From the NCBI GenBank assembly GCA_963281255.1, contig OY725496.1:310001-374000 (forward strand): a DNA stretch of 64,000 nucleotides, in the 5' to 3' direction. Below, piece after piece: positions 40,246 through 50,191 of the stretch; position 1 is the first letter of the stretch; each line of letters starts with the position of its first letter. The position numbers and the translations under genes are program-made. The notes under the pieces are model-generated. The model had not been told where the DNA came from. It made no database searches and was given only the letters and a program-made list of their open reading frames with translations. The DNA is from Aphrocallistes beatrix. Taxonomy: Eukaryota > Porifera > Hexactinellida > Sceptrulophora > Aphrocallistidae.

Positions 40246-42768
40246 TGCCTACCCAATGCCCGATGCACGTATTCTAATTGATAGGATAGGAAGTAGTACC
40301 ATATTTTCGAAACTAGATGGTGCCTCGGCTTATTGGTGCATCCCAATGCGAGAAGAACATAAAGAGTTCACCGCGTTCGTTTCGACACGAGGACTTTTGA
40401 GTTTAATAAAATGTCGTTTGGTTTATCAAACTCACAGGCAACGTATCAAAGAGCGTAGCTCAAGCACTCCGAGGATACCCTAATGTACAGGCCTTCGTGG
40501 ATGATACGTGTGTCCACTCACGTAGCTTTGAGGATCATTTAAATAATCTGGAATAAGCGTTGAGTAGGTTTAGTCGGGCCGGAATTCAGCTATGAGTAGA
40601 GAAATACGCGTTCGGGTATGACGAGTCAGACTATTTAGTTTCGAGTGAGGATAGACGTCCCCTGCCGACCACAGTGTTGAAGATTTCACAGTTCCCACGT
40701 CTGGGGAATAAGAAGAAGGTATGTCAACTTATGGGGCTGATAAATTGGTATCACGATTATTTTCTCAGCGTGTTTGCTACGGCCGTGCCATTATATGCGC
40801 TTGCAAACAAAAGAAACTAGTGGGTTTGGACAGAAGCGTGTGAGCGCAGTTATCGAACGTTAAAGGAACAGCTGGTTAGCAAGCCGCATCTTTTAGCCTT
40901 CCCTGATTGGAAAATTCCCTTTTACATGGAGACTGACGCTTCAAGTATAGCGGTGGGGGCAGTGCTCTCTCAGGACGACAGAACTAGGACGAGGAGAATC
41001 CTGGAATTTAGCTCGAGTAAGCTGAACGACGCACAACAGAAATATTCGGCGAGAGAATTAGAGACATACGCAGTGGTGGCTGCACTAAAGAAACGGAAGG
41101 TCTACCTCCAGACCGCTAGTAAGGTAATCATAGTAACCGACCACCACCTTCTGAAATGGTTAAGACAACAGAGATTTTGAGCTCGTCAATAATGAAATAC
41201 AGTATCGTAAGGGTCATGAGAATGGAGTAGCAGACTATTTAAGCCCGATCCATGGGAACGTAGGAAAAGACTTAGATGACGAAGATATTTTCGAGCGAAA
41301 TGTATCATTATTATAACAAAAGGTGGATGTACTATGTGAAGGCTTAATGGTAAGACAGTTAAAGGACCAGAGCATTCTGAACGCCATTAAGCAACTACGG
41401 ATAAAAAGAGCAATTCTATCTGGGCCTTTTAAGGGGCAGGAGGGTTTGAGGATAGATGAGAAGGGTAGACTGTTCAGTAAGAGGACGATGGTCGTTTCGC
41501 GGAGTCAGAGGGCGAAAATTACAGAGTTGGCCCATCGAATCACACATTCAGTGGTGGAGAGAACTACCGCGGACTTACGAGACCGGTTTTATTGGATAGG
41601 ATAGGGATGAGGAAGGACGTGGAGCAATGCTGCTGAATGTTTATAGTGTGTTTGGAGAACAAAAGAACAGTGAAGAAAAGAGAACCATTGAAACCGATCG
41701 TACTAGACAGCACTAAACCGAGAGGACAATTGCAGCTGATTTTGCTGTTCTACCTTGAAGTGCAGAAGGGTCCAGATATTGCTGATAGTCATCGATCTTT
41801 ACTCAAAGTTTGTGGAAATCGTCGCAACAGCTGAATCAGTACGAAGCGCGCTACTAAATGGGTGGGTGTATCATTACAGTGCCCGGAAACACTCTTGACA
41901 GACCAAGGCAGGAACGTCGATGGGGAATGTGTATGGGAGATGTGCGCGAGCTACGGAATTGAGAAAAAATATTCAGCGCCATATCATCCTCAGTGTATTG
42001 GGCAAGCGGAACGGGTGGTAGAGAGTGTGAAACAATCTTTGCGCTGTTTCCTGGAAGACCGTAATTTGGATAAAATAAATTGGGTGAGCGTGCTTCAGGA
42101 GGTAGCTTTCAATATAAACTCAGTGGAGTGTAGTAGTATAGGATTCACACCGCAAGAACTAATGTTTGGAGCAACAAATATCAAGTCAGCGATTGATCAA
42201 GGAGATTACGAGGAAACTGAGATGGATGCCATTGATCAGGGAGAAGGCGTGAAGGAAGCTGCTGAGAGTATAGCCCGAAAAAAAAAAATCGCAGGCTGAA
42301 AGGTACTACGACAGGAACACGGTGAAAAAACCGACAAGCGTCTCCGAGGGACATATCATTTTATCAAAGAATTTTACACGAGAGGATCGTTTAGCTCCAA
42401 CTTATATATGGCCTTACGCAGTATATGACACAAGGTATCCGAACGTGAAGATTAAGAGAGGAAACAAATACTTGTGGTTTCACCTTAACGATTGCAAAAT
42501 AGTTCCAGAGAAGTCACCAGAATTCTCACGTATTCATCTTGAGGAGAGGATAGAGGAGCCAGAGGCAAACCCAATGCATTCGACGGATGAGTATACTAAC
42601 ATACCATTACAAACGGAGGTGACTGAGGACGAGACGGTCGAACGCGTCTCAGTAGATGAAATGGATGTCCCTTTAGCAGAACAGAGTACTGTGAGGCGTT
42701 CAACTCGAATATGCAGAGACCAGATAGATTCAGCGACTGTCGTAGTAGTTTTTTTATGGAGGGAGGTG
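40246..42768 (+). pseudogene. Broken Ty3/gypsy pol: RT, RNase H, integrase
   Basis: Retrotransposon remnant, 5'-truncated, with no gag, protease or 5' LTR. Visible in order: reverse transcriptase (FSKLDGASAYW near 40315 and FVDD near 40500), split by frameshifts; RNase H (ETDASSIAVGAVLSQ at about 40926 to VTDHHLLKWL); zinc-binding integrase region (about 41323-41604); integrase core (LLTDQGRN near 41893, PYHPQCIGQAERV near 41970-42015); and integrase C-terminal part to about 42777. At least five frame breaks separate these parts, so it is dead. It occupies the place where a type-B receptor would be expected. Confidence 0.85.
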
Positions 42769-42779
42769 ATGTCATAGAT

Positions 42780-42954
42780 CAGGCGTGTCAAACTGGTGGC
42801 CCGCAGGTTGCTCAGTGGTGGCCCGCCAGCCAGTTGCGAAAAAATATTATAATTGAATGAATTAGTAGTTAAAATTTATCATTTCTATCATGACCCGGGG
42901 AAGAGCTAGGGTTATGAAATTGGCCCACTATCCGATTCGAGTTTGGCACACCTG
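42780..42954. mobile_element. Small hAT-type MITE nested in the gypsy relic
   Basis: A 175-bp element with ends CAGGCGTGTCAAACT and CAGGTGTGCCAAACT in inverted orientation. Perfect 8-bp duplication TCATAGAT (42772-42779 and 42955-42962). The paralogous gypsy copy at about 31980-31990 has the uninterrupted site. Confidence 0.9.
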
Positions 42955-42962
42955 TCATAGAT

Positions 42963-43135
42963 TATGCTAATAGTGGAGGTTTATAAGCAACCACAACAAC
43001 AGTAGTCACTCCCCTAGTATATGTTAGTATAGTATTTTGTTTATTGCTGAATACGTAGTTTGTGCATATACTCAATTATGTTTCTATTCAATTAAAGTTT
43101 ACAGCGTCTAGCAAGAGTTCGTTCATCACAATAAC
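42963..43135 (+). mobile_element. Probable 3' LTR of gypsy copy 2
   Basis: Follows the purine-rich GGAGGGAGGTGATGTCATAG, split by the hAT MITE. Similar to 31976-32165. The end near TTCATCACAATA is approximate. Confidence 0.45.
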
Positions 43136-43184
43136 AGTTTCGAATCCCTTTACCATCAATTTTGATTGATTTAGTTGTATTCTA

Positions 43185-43640
43185 TGTATAGGCGCCAAGT
43201 GTGGGTACCTGGAGGAGTCGTCTGGGGGCAAGGCCCACAAACCCCTTCTTACCACCGCTCGCTCTTGGCCCCCCAGGTTTTATTTTATTTTCCAAAACTT
43301 GCGCTTTTGATTCTATGGTGCATGACAATTCAAATTTGGCAGTTAAAACGAAACCGTTTTTTCTTACTATTTCAGAATATAATTTGTGTAAAAAAATCAG
43401 AATCTATTGATTTCAATCGGCTTTTTCTTATTGCTTGAATCTGTAAAGAAATAGTAAGAAATAACGGTTTCAACTGTATTTCTTTACAGATTCAAATTTT
43501 AAGAAAAAACGATAGTAAGAAAAATCCGATGGAAATTAACATATATTTAAATATTTTTACACCATACTATATATTCTGAAATAGTAAGAAAAAAAGATAA
43601 GTAGGAAAAACTGGTTTCGAGTGTTTGAAGATAGATGAGA
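43185..43640. repeat. GGCGCCAA repeat and large palindromic element
   Basis: 43190-43320 matches 32390-32520. 43345-43625 is a nested palindrome: outer TTTCTTACTATTTCAGAATATA and its complement near 43580, and an inner perfect 19-bp stem at 43435-43453 / 43477-43495. Confidence 0.5.
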
Positions 43641-43649
43641 GACTACTAT

Positions 43650-44265
43650 CTGGCAAATTGAGTGTTAGCAAGCTTGGATTACTGAGTTATCCAATACAAC
43701 ACTCCAGGTAAAGTTTATTATACTAGAATATATGATTTCAATGATGACTTGAATTATCATTTTAATCCATTTCTTTAAACTTTGTCAAATAATTTTGGCC
43801 GTCGTCTTTTTGTCGCTTAGACCTTTGAAAAATCAATTGAACAAAATGAACTATGACAGTACGCGAAATTTAATTTTCAATTTGATTTGCTTGAACTTGT
43901 ATAGCAAAACCAATTGTAATTTAATATTCTTTTTGATAAACTAATTAATTCAAAATTTTCAACTGTGCCAAACTTACATCATGACATGAAATACGAGAAG
44001 ATAGTAATCAGTTTTTGCATGCGTTTTAATCATGTGTTCTAACCAAGATTCTTGTCTATTTCCCAAGTGTTCATTAATATTCATTCATTTGGGTTGATTT
44101 GCCACTGTGCCACGCTATTCTCGTATCTGCACAGATGTTGGGAACAACTGACAATTGTTAGAAATATTACCAGGTGTATAGGAGAATAGTATTACTATAC
44201 GCATATTATAATAAGTTCTGGGTCTGGATTTTTAGTGCCGCTCGTATTATAGGAGATGTCTTATA
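43650..44265. other. B/A intergenic homologue upstream of A3
   Basis: Direct copy of B1/A1 intergenic sequence (GCAAGCTTGGATTACTGAG to GCCGCTCGTATTATAGGAG). It is now separated from A3 by repeats and a transposon. Confidence 0.75.
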
Positions 44266-44269
44266 GCAT

Positions 44270-44530
44270 AAATCCAGAAGCGAAAGCCCTTGAAGCTAAC
44301 AACAAGTTGGTCCAAAGATTTGGACATATTCTTTCAATTTTGAGGTTATAGAAAGACAAATTACCTCCGATAAACTCTCCTTTCACCAATTATTGTATAA
44401 TTTACTAATTAAATATTCAGATTTTATCTAGTAGCGATGCGGCAGCTGCTCTCGTCTCCCTACGTCCTTGCCCCAGCTGGTTAAATGCACCACTACAAAA
44501 AATCTTGTATACGCCCATGACCACCAAGCA
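44270..44530. repeat. Copy of the 655-1010 repeat family
   Basis: Contains the AAGTTGGTCCAAAGATTTGG and TTTTGAGGTTATAGAAAGAC segments and ends CTACAAAAAATCTTGTATACGCCCATGA. Confidence 0.5.
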
Positions 44531-44647
44531 TGTTCCATACTCAGAACTGGAAGAGAAAGTTAGGTGACTGATAGATGGATAATATAGCTCTAATTGAACG
44601 AAATTGAGAGGCTTGAAAATTGCTTGATTCCAACTTTTTGTCTTTGA

Positions 44648-44711
44648 ATACTCAGTATATGTATATACTCGTATATGTATATACTCAGTATATGTATATA
44701 CTCAGTATATG
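44648..44711. repeat. TACTCAGTATATGTATA tandem repeat, left part
   Basis: Short AT-rich tandem units, continued at 46064-46147 on the other side of the transposon. The insertion split one array. Confidence 0.8.
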
Positions 44712-44713
44712 TA

Positions 44714-46061
44714 CAGGGTGTATCATAAGTGTTGTCGGGTAGTAGAATTGTCAAAGTAGTCATACTATTGTATTATAACCACAAGTAGTTTTCATTTATT
44801 AGTTCAGTATTGCTTAGTATCCCGTTGCACTTTGTAGAAAATTACTTAATCTATTTCTAGCTAAACTGAAATTCCAGAATTTTTACTATCGTTGTCAACC
44901 TGTTATTTCCAGGAAAATGAATGTCCGAGATCATGGTTTAGAGCTCCTTACGCAGGCCATTGGGATGTTGAATGCAGGAATGACTCAGAAGGATGTTGCA
45001 TTAAAGCTCCGAGTTAGTTTGAGATCAATCGAACGTTGGTGGAACAAAGAGAAACTTGGAGAATCTCAAAAGACCAAAAGTCGCCCCGTACGAAATTCAA
45101 CTGTTAAAAAGGCCGCCAAAATTATGATTTCGAAATCTCTCGGTAAGAGAGGAAAATCTACTAGGAAACTGGCAAGAATAGTGAGTAATAGGGGATATCC
45201 TATATCCCATTCAACTGTTTACCGATATCTCAGGGATAGCTTAGGAGTGAGATCCTTTAAATGGCCAAAAATCCCGCGATTGACTGCGAAAATGAAGGAA
45301 AACCGTCTAAAATTTGCTGAATTTCGCAAAGAATGGACTGTTGAGGATTGGAAACGCGTTTTGTGGTCTGACGAAGCACCCTTTCAATTGTTCAATACCC
45401 CAAATAGACAAAATGATCGTGTTTGGGCTCGGATTTCAGCTGAGGTTGAGCCTTGTGTTCAAGTCAAATTTCCTGGAAAAATTAACGTCTGGGGCATGAT
45501 GTCACATCGTGCAGTATCTGAGTTGCATATTGTTCCGCAAAAACAGACGATAAATGGTTGTTACTACCGAAACTATATTCTGGAAAAGACCTGTAAAGAT
45601 GCCATTGAACGTAGGTCGGATTATGGTTCAATAATGGAGAAGTCAATGCTCTCAAACATGTCGAATTTTATTTTCATGCAGGATGGTGCCCCAGCACACA
45701 CAGCAAATTTGACTCAAGTCTGGTGTGCAGAGCATTTCCCAGGGTTTTGGCGTAAAGGGGAGTGGCCAGGCAACTCACCGGATCTCAATCCTATCGAGAA
45801 TCTATGGTCGATTTTGAAGGATAGTGTCAGTCAAATGGAGAATGTCACTAAAATCGAAGACCTGATTTTTCAAGTAAAAAAGGCCTGGGCAAGCATTGAC
45901 CCGAATATCTTGGAAAATCTAGTCGCCAGTATGCCTGATCGTGTTAAATCAGTAATAGATAGTCGAGGAGATTACATAAATAAGTGAAAATATATACATG
46001 ATATACATTCTGGGTTTTTACATTCAATTATATTACCCGACAACACTTATGATACACCCTG
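44714..46061 (+). mobile_element. Intact Tc1/mariner-type DD37E transposon
   Basis: A 1348-bp element with perfect 28-bp inverted ends (44714-44741 and 46034-46061, beginning CAGGGTGTATCATAAGTG), flanked by TA on both sides. One uninterrupted transposase gene is inside. Perfect ends and an intact frame point to a recent, possibly active insertion. Confidence 0.95.
44917..45987 (+). CDS. Tc1/mariner transposase, DD37E type
   Basis: 356 residues, full length for the superfamily. N-terminal helix-turn-helix DNA-binding region (about 1-110, with DVALKLRVSLRSIERWW). The catalytic triad is D in LWSDEAPF, D in FMQDGAPAHT and E in PDLNPIENLW. Counting gives 37 residues between the second D and the E, the spacing of DD37E Tc1-like elements rather than the usual DD34E. 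It cuts and pastes DNA at TA sites. No stop or frameshift is present. Confidence 0.93.
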   Translation: MNVRDHGLELLTQAIGMLNAGMTQKDVALKLRVSLRSIERWWNKEKLGESQKTKSRPVRNSTVKKAAKIMISKSLGKRGKSTRKLARIVSNRGYPISHSTVYRYLRDSLGVRSFKWPKIPRLTAKMKENRLKFAEFRKEWTVEDWKRVLWSDEAPFQLFNTPNRQNDRVWARISAEVEPCVQVKFPGKINVWGMMSHRAVSELHIVPQKQTINGCYYRNYILEKTCKDAIERRSDYGSIMEKSMLSNMSNFIFMQDGAPAHTANLTQVWCAEHFPGFWRKGEWPGNSPDLNPIENLWSILKDSVSQMENVTKIEDLIFQVKKAWASIDPNILENLVASMPDRVKSVIDSRGDYINK

Positions 46062-46063
46062 TA

Positions 46064-46147
46064 TATACTATATACTCACTACTATATGTATATACTCAGT
46101 ATATGTATATACTATATACTCACTACTATATGTATATACTCAGTATA
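46064..46147. repeat. TACTCAGTATATGTATA tandem repeat, right part
   Basis: Continuation of the array at 44648-44711. Confidence 0.75.
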
Positions 46148-46306
46148 TCTTGCAGCAATACTTTTTATGACGAAGCAATGTTAGCTCCATTGCAGATGGT
46201 ATTCGTTAATACTAAAACGACAATGTCTACATTGTTGTTTTGGTTATATGAACTTTTGATGGTGCTGTATAGTGAGTTTCCCACTTCAAAAACAAGCTGC
46301 TGAAAG

Positions 46307-46315
46307 TATAAAAGG
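46307..46315 (+). promoter_or_regulatory. A3 TATA box
   Basis: TATAAAAGG, 82 bp before the A3 ATG. Homology to the other A upstream regions starts only at about 46270, so A3 keeps the core promoter but little else. Confidence 0.65.
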
Positions 46316-46388
46316 GCACTGTAGGCAATTCAAATATTTCTTTTCATCTTATTAATAAAACTGTTAGCATTGGATTGCATTGCTGAAG

Positions 46389-48425
46389 ATGGTAAGGTAT
46401 ATTCTACTTTCACTATTGTTTTGTACTTGTATTTTTGCCTCGTTGGCAGAAATGGTTTGCAGTAGTTCATCAATTGAATGCACTGATACACGATCTGAAT
46501 ACGCTAAGGATGGTGGTTACTGTAGCTACTCAACTAATCTATTTTGTTATATTTTAAATGACAACACTCAACTCATTAAAAGCCAGTTGAAAGATTGCAG
46601 TTCAAGTTCAAGTAGTTTTACTCAGATGTGTCTGGTTAAAAATTATACCTCCACCATGGATGGTAATCTAATCATTGATGTTGATTTACCTGCAAATATT
46701 ATGGGAATGCGTGTTATCAATGCTATAGACCAAGATTATTTTAGGATTACTACTTCTGCTGAGAATTCTTTCCTCATTTCCTTATCATTCAAAGGAAATG
46801 TAAATATTGAAAATGAAACCATTTTCAATTTTTTTGTCAATTTAAGATCTCTTAATTTTCGTGATCATATCATCTCAGATAAAACTCCGTCCTTCACAAA
46901 TTTACATTTTTTAACATCTCTATCAGGTGGTTTTAAAGTCTCTGGAAACACGAAGTTAGACAGTAGTATGGTCAGTGGACTAGAAAATCTGATATTTTTG
47001 CATATACAAAGTTCTAATTTTCAAGAAATAACTCTGAATGCTTTTCAAAATCTTAATAATCTGACAGATTTGGTTATCTTGCATAGTCCTTTAAATCAGA
47101 TTCAAAACAGTTTATTTGATTCCCTCACCAAGCTGAAGTATCTACAATTAGGATCAACTAGCATTAGTCATGTCGGCAATTCTGTTTTTAAGGCTTTGAA
47201 TCAACTTGAGGCTTTTGTTTTGTATGATAGTCAAAACTTCCCGTTAGAAAGTATTGCTTATGCAAGAGGGTTAAAGCGTTTGTATCTCATTGCTACCTAT
47301 TATTCTACTCTTGATCCCTTTCTGTTTCAACAACTCAAAAATTTAACGAATTTGTACATTAGTTCCAATCCAATTTTATGTGATTGCAATCTAGAATGGA
47401 TTCCCAAATTAGCACAGCAAGGAGTCGAGATTGAAGGGTCATGTTCATTTCCCATTAGTGCTCAAGGAATTAGTATTTCCAATTCATCACTCTATAGTAA
47501 TTGTCCTCAAACAGAGTATTATAAGTGTTTCGACAAATCAATTACTTGTCCAAATGATGAGTTTTGCTATAATACAGGTGATGATTACAATTGTAGTTGC
47601 ATTCCTGGCTATGTCCGTTTAAATACAGGAGAATGTGTAGATGATAATGAATGCTCTAGACCCAATCAGTGTGAGCATTCCTGTGCAAACACGGATGGAT
47701 CTTACTACTGCAACTGTAATGAAGGGTTTCGGAAATCCGCTAATGATAGTTGTGAAGATATTAATGAGTGCCAAACTGCGAATGGTGGGTGTGAAGGTAT
47801 ATGCAACAATACATTTGGATCTTTTTATTGCGAGTTCGATAATATAATTTATGAAACAACGAATTGTTCTTTTGCAAATCAGTTTGAGATTCTTATATCT
47901 TCGATCGCTGGCGTTATATTCATTGGAATAGCAGTAGCTGGAGTGATATTTGGCACTTTGATTGCTTATATTATCGCTCATAAAATGAAAACGACCAAAT
48001 TGAAGAAAAGAGAAAGTAATCATGAAGAAAATAATTATAAAGAAATAGGTCCTCATGGAGGCATGCAGATGCAAAATAATAGAAATGATCCAAATCAATC
48101 AAATTTGCATAATCCATTATTTGAAATAAATGCTAACCCAACGGTTACTCAAGAAGACTCAAAACAATCTGACACAAAAGTCACTGAGTCAGGACATAAT
48201 TTAGGGAGAAAAATTCATATTGACAACGAGACAGGAAAATTCGGCGATTATAATAAACAAGTCGAGATGAAATATAGCAGTTTTCCTGCTCCATATGAAG
48301 GTACAAGTTTTTCAAATGAAGAACACACAAAACCTCCTGATATTGCAGAAACTAGAGTAGGACATGATTCAGAATGCGAATTTTTCGTTGATAGTGATAA
48401 AGAAAAAATGGTCAAACTTTGTTAA
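46389..48425 (+). CDS. Receptor A3: LRR-EGF membrane protein with degenerate tail
   Basis: Single-exon paralogue closest to A1, 678 residues from the ATG at 46389. Signal peptide, LRRs, LRRCT (NPILCDCNLEWIP), three EGF domains (the last short, as in A1) and a membrane helix near 505-528 are intact. The tail has only one 54-residue module, in which the motifs read YNKQ, YSSF and YEGT instead of YEQV, YSSL and YEAI; the juxtamembrane site is YKEI. The frame ends at TGT-TAA where the others read TAT-GAA (Tyr-Glu). The sequence beyond still aligns to the last half-module up to the family's usual stop at 48474-48476, and its second Tyr is also Cys. The gene is probably losing its signalling tail; expression is unknown. 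Confidence 0.82.
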   Translation: MVRYILLSLLFCTCIFASLAEMVCSSSSIECTDTRSEYAKDGGYCSYSTNLFCYILNDNTQLIKSQLKDCSSSSSSFTQMCLVKNYTSTMDGNLIIDVDLPANIMGMRVINAIDQDYFRITTSAENSFLISLSFKGNVNIENETIFNFFVNLRSLNFRDHIISDKTPSFTNLHFLTSLSGGFKVSGNTKLDSSMVSGLENLIFLHIQSSNFQEITLNAFQNLNNLTDLVILHSPLNQIQNSLFDSLTKLKYLQLGSTSISHVGNSVFKALNQLEAFVLYDSQNFPLESIAYARGLKRLYLIATYYSTLDPFLFQQLKNLTNLYISSNPILCDCNLEWIPKLAQQGVEIEGSCSFPISAQGISISNSSLYSNCPQTEYYKCFDKSITCPNDEFCYNTGDDYNCSCIPGYVRLNTGECVDDNECSRPNQCEHSCANTDGSYYCNCNEGFRKSANDSCEDINECQTANGGCEGICNNTFGSFYCEFDNIIYETTNCSFANQFEILISSIAGVIFIGIAVAGVIFGTLIAYIIAHKMKTTKLKKRESNHEENNYKEIGPHGGMQMQNNRNDPNQSNLHNPLFEINANPTVTQEDSKQSDTKVTESGHNLGRKIHIDNETGKFGDYNKQVEMKYSSFPAPYEGTSFSNEEHTKPPDIAETRVGHDSECEFFVDSDKEKMVKLC

Positions 48426-49189
48426 CAAGTAGATCTGGATTGTAGCAATTTGCCTGGTCCGATTCCTGAAAGCTAAGAATAAGTTGATCCTGAAAACTTT
48501 GAATTAGTATTTCTATTGTGTGTGTGTCTTTAGTATACTTCAGCATTTGAACTTTTCCTATTTTCCCCCTTGTAACTTAGGCCTTGTATTTACTCTTTTA
48601 CTCAAGTATTTACTCTGTTTAGATAGGAATATATTCTACAGTGCGTTTGTTTACTTTTCTATTAAAAAAATAAAATCATTGTTAATTAAAGTATTAATGG
48701 GCAGGGCCGCCAAGAGGATAGCTCCGGAAGGTCTCCTGGACACCTTTGAAATTCTTATGCATTTAATTTTGAATGGATTTCCTAAACTATTTTTCATGGA
48801 GCTCCGAGTATCTCCTAGTACTGGTCAAATTCCGCTATCTCTCACTCTTTCATGGATTTGTGGCACTATTCCGAGGTGTTCGCCTGCTCGGGCTCTCGAC
48901 GGCACTATACCTATCAGTGGTGTAGACTGATTCAAAAAGTGGTTCGGCTAAAAACAGGTAAACCATGAGTTGGACTCGGAATTTTGCTATATCATTTGTC
49001 CAATAAAAATAAAATTAATAATATTATTCTGTGGATTCGTCGTAATGGATCCACTTCCACTGCTCAAACCACTTTACATTGAATGTTCTTTGCACAACAT
49101 TAGTCAACCCAAAAGAGCGTTTTGGGAAAATAAAAGTTTTTGGATGATGGGGCTCTTTAGGTAAAGGCGATGCCATTGAGAGATATAAT
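48426..49189. other. A-type 3' flank of A3
   Basis: 48426-48476 is the now untranslated remainder of the A3 tail. Then come the common A 3' flank (closest to A1) with AATAAA at 48669-48674 and AATGGGCAGGGCCGCC. 48950-49189 shows nothing recognisable. Confidence 0.55.
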
Positions 49190-50191
49190 TCAGCTAGCAA
49201 ACTTGATAAATAAGGTCAGACAAAAGATATACATACATTGGAATGTAATAGCACATATAAACGGATTTTCAATGTAGAGATACCTTAACTGTTTTAATTG
49301 CTGAAAGATGAAAGGTTCAAGTGTAGAATAGTTGTTATTTCTGATGTAGAGTGTCACTAAATTTCTTGTTTCTAATAGAGTACCCAATGGGAAATTTAAA
49401 TTTCTGTCCAAGTGTAGAAAACTTAACCGAGACAAACCTTTGAAAATGTCAATGCTGATCGAGCTTATATGGTTGTAATCTAAATACAGTCTTTCAAGCT
49501 TGGTTAGAGAACTGAAAGTGTTACTTTCAATTTCGCTAATTTTATTGTAGCCTAAGTCTAACAGTGTCAACATTGAGAGGTGTTGAAAAGCGTTTTCTGA
49601 TATTTTTACAAAGTTAGAACCGAGCAGCGATAGGTACACGAGATTTCTGAGTCCATTAACAATTGTATGGTCTAAAATTGCTGTACCCAAAATCTGAATT
49701 TGTGCAGTGAGATATGTTAGATTTTGCAGATTAGTGAATGATGGTAACTTTTCTGTTTTGAGGTTTTGTAAGTATAAATATTTTAATCCAACGAAGTTGT
49801 TGAAAAAGTCCTCAGATTCAAGAAATACTTTAGATGTTCGAAAATAGGTGAGAGCAGTATTCTGTGCTGTAGTTTCAAGCGCGAAATAGTCTCCATCAAC
49901 ATTATTCCTTAAATACAGTTCTTTTAAATTCGTTGGAAGATCGATATCGATAACAAGATTTTCAGTTTCGTTTGAAGGATACTGCTTATAGACATAGAGG
50001 GTAGTGAACCTGCTATGAAGTCCACTACATTGATTTAACAGACTTTTAATTTGTTCAGTTTTGTTATTCACGATATCACAAGATAGATAAGAACTGTAAG
50101 TACATGAACCTGCTCCATTATAGCAATCAATTGCAATGCCAAGATAAAGGAACTCCAGCAAAATAATGAGAATAATGCAAAATGTATTCAT
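49190..50191 (-). CDS. Receptor B2: truncated LRR-only copy of B1
   Basis: 333 residues, open from its ATG. Over the first ~318 residues it differs from B1 at about 13 positions by eye: signal peptide, N-cap and all LRRs are kept. At ENPFIC in the LRRCT cap the match to B1 stops abruptly and about 15 unrelated residues lead to a stop. EGF, coiled-coil, membrane and tail parts are missing. The 5' flank matches that of B1, so its promoter may be intact. It is either a pseudogene or a secreted LRR protein. It stands head to head with A4. Confidence 0.75.
   Translation of the reverse strand: MNTFCIILIILLEFLYLGIAIDCYNGAGSCTYSSYLSCDIVNNKTEQIKSLLNQCSGLHSRFTTLYVYKQYPSNETENLVIDIDLPTNLKELYLRNNVDGDYFALETTAQNTALTYFRTSKVFLESEDFFNNFVGLKYLYLQNLKTEKLPSFTNLQNLTYLTAQIQILGTAILDHTIVNGLRNLVYLSLLGSNFVKISENAFQHLSMLTLLDLGYNKISEIESNTFSSLTKLERLYLDYNHISSISIDIFKGLSRLSFLHLDRNLNFPLGTLLETRNLVTLYIRNNNYSTLEPFIFQQLKQLRYLYIENPFICAITFQCMYIFCLTLFIKFAS

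Noticed and set aside
40246..42768. Intact retroviral-type element
   Set aside because: Several frame breaks, no gag or env, no 5' LTR; it is a dead gypsy remnant.
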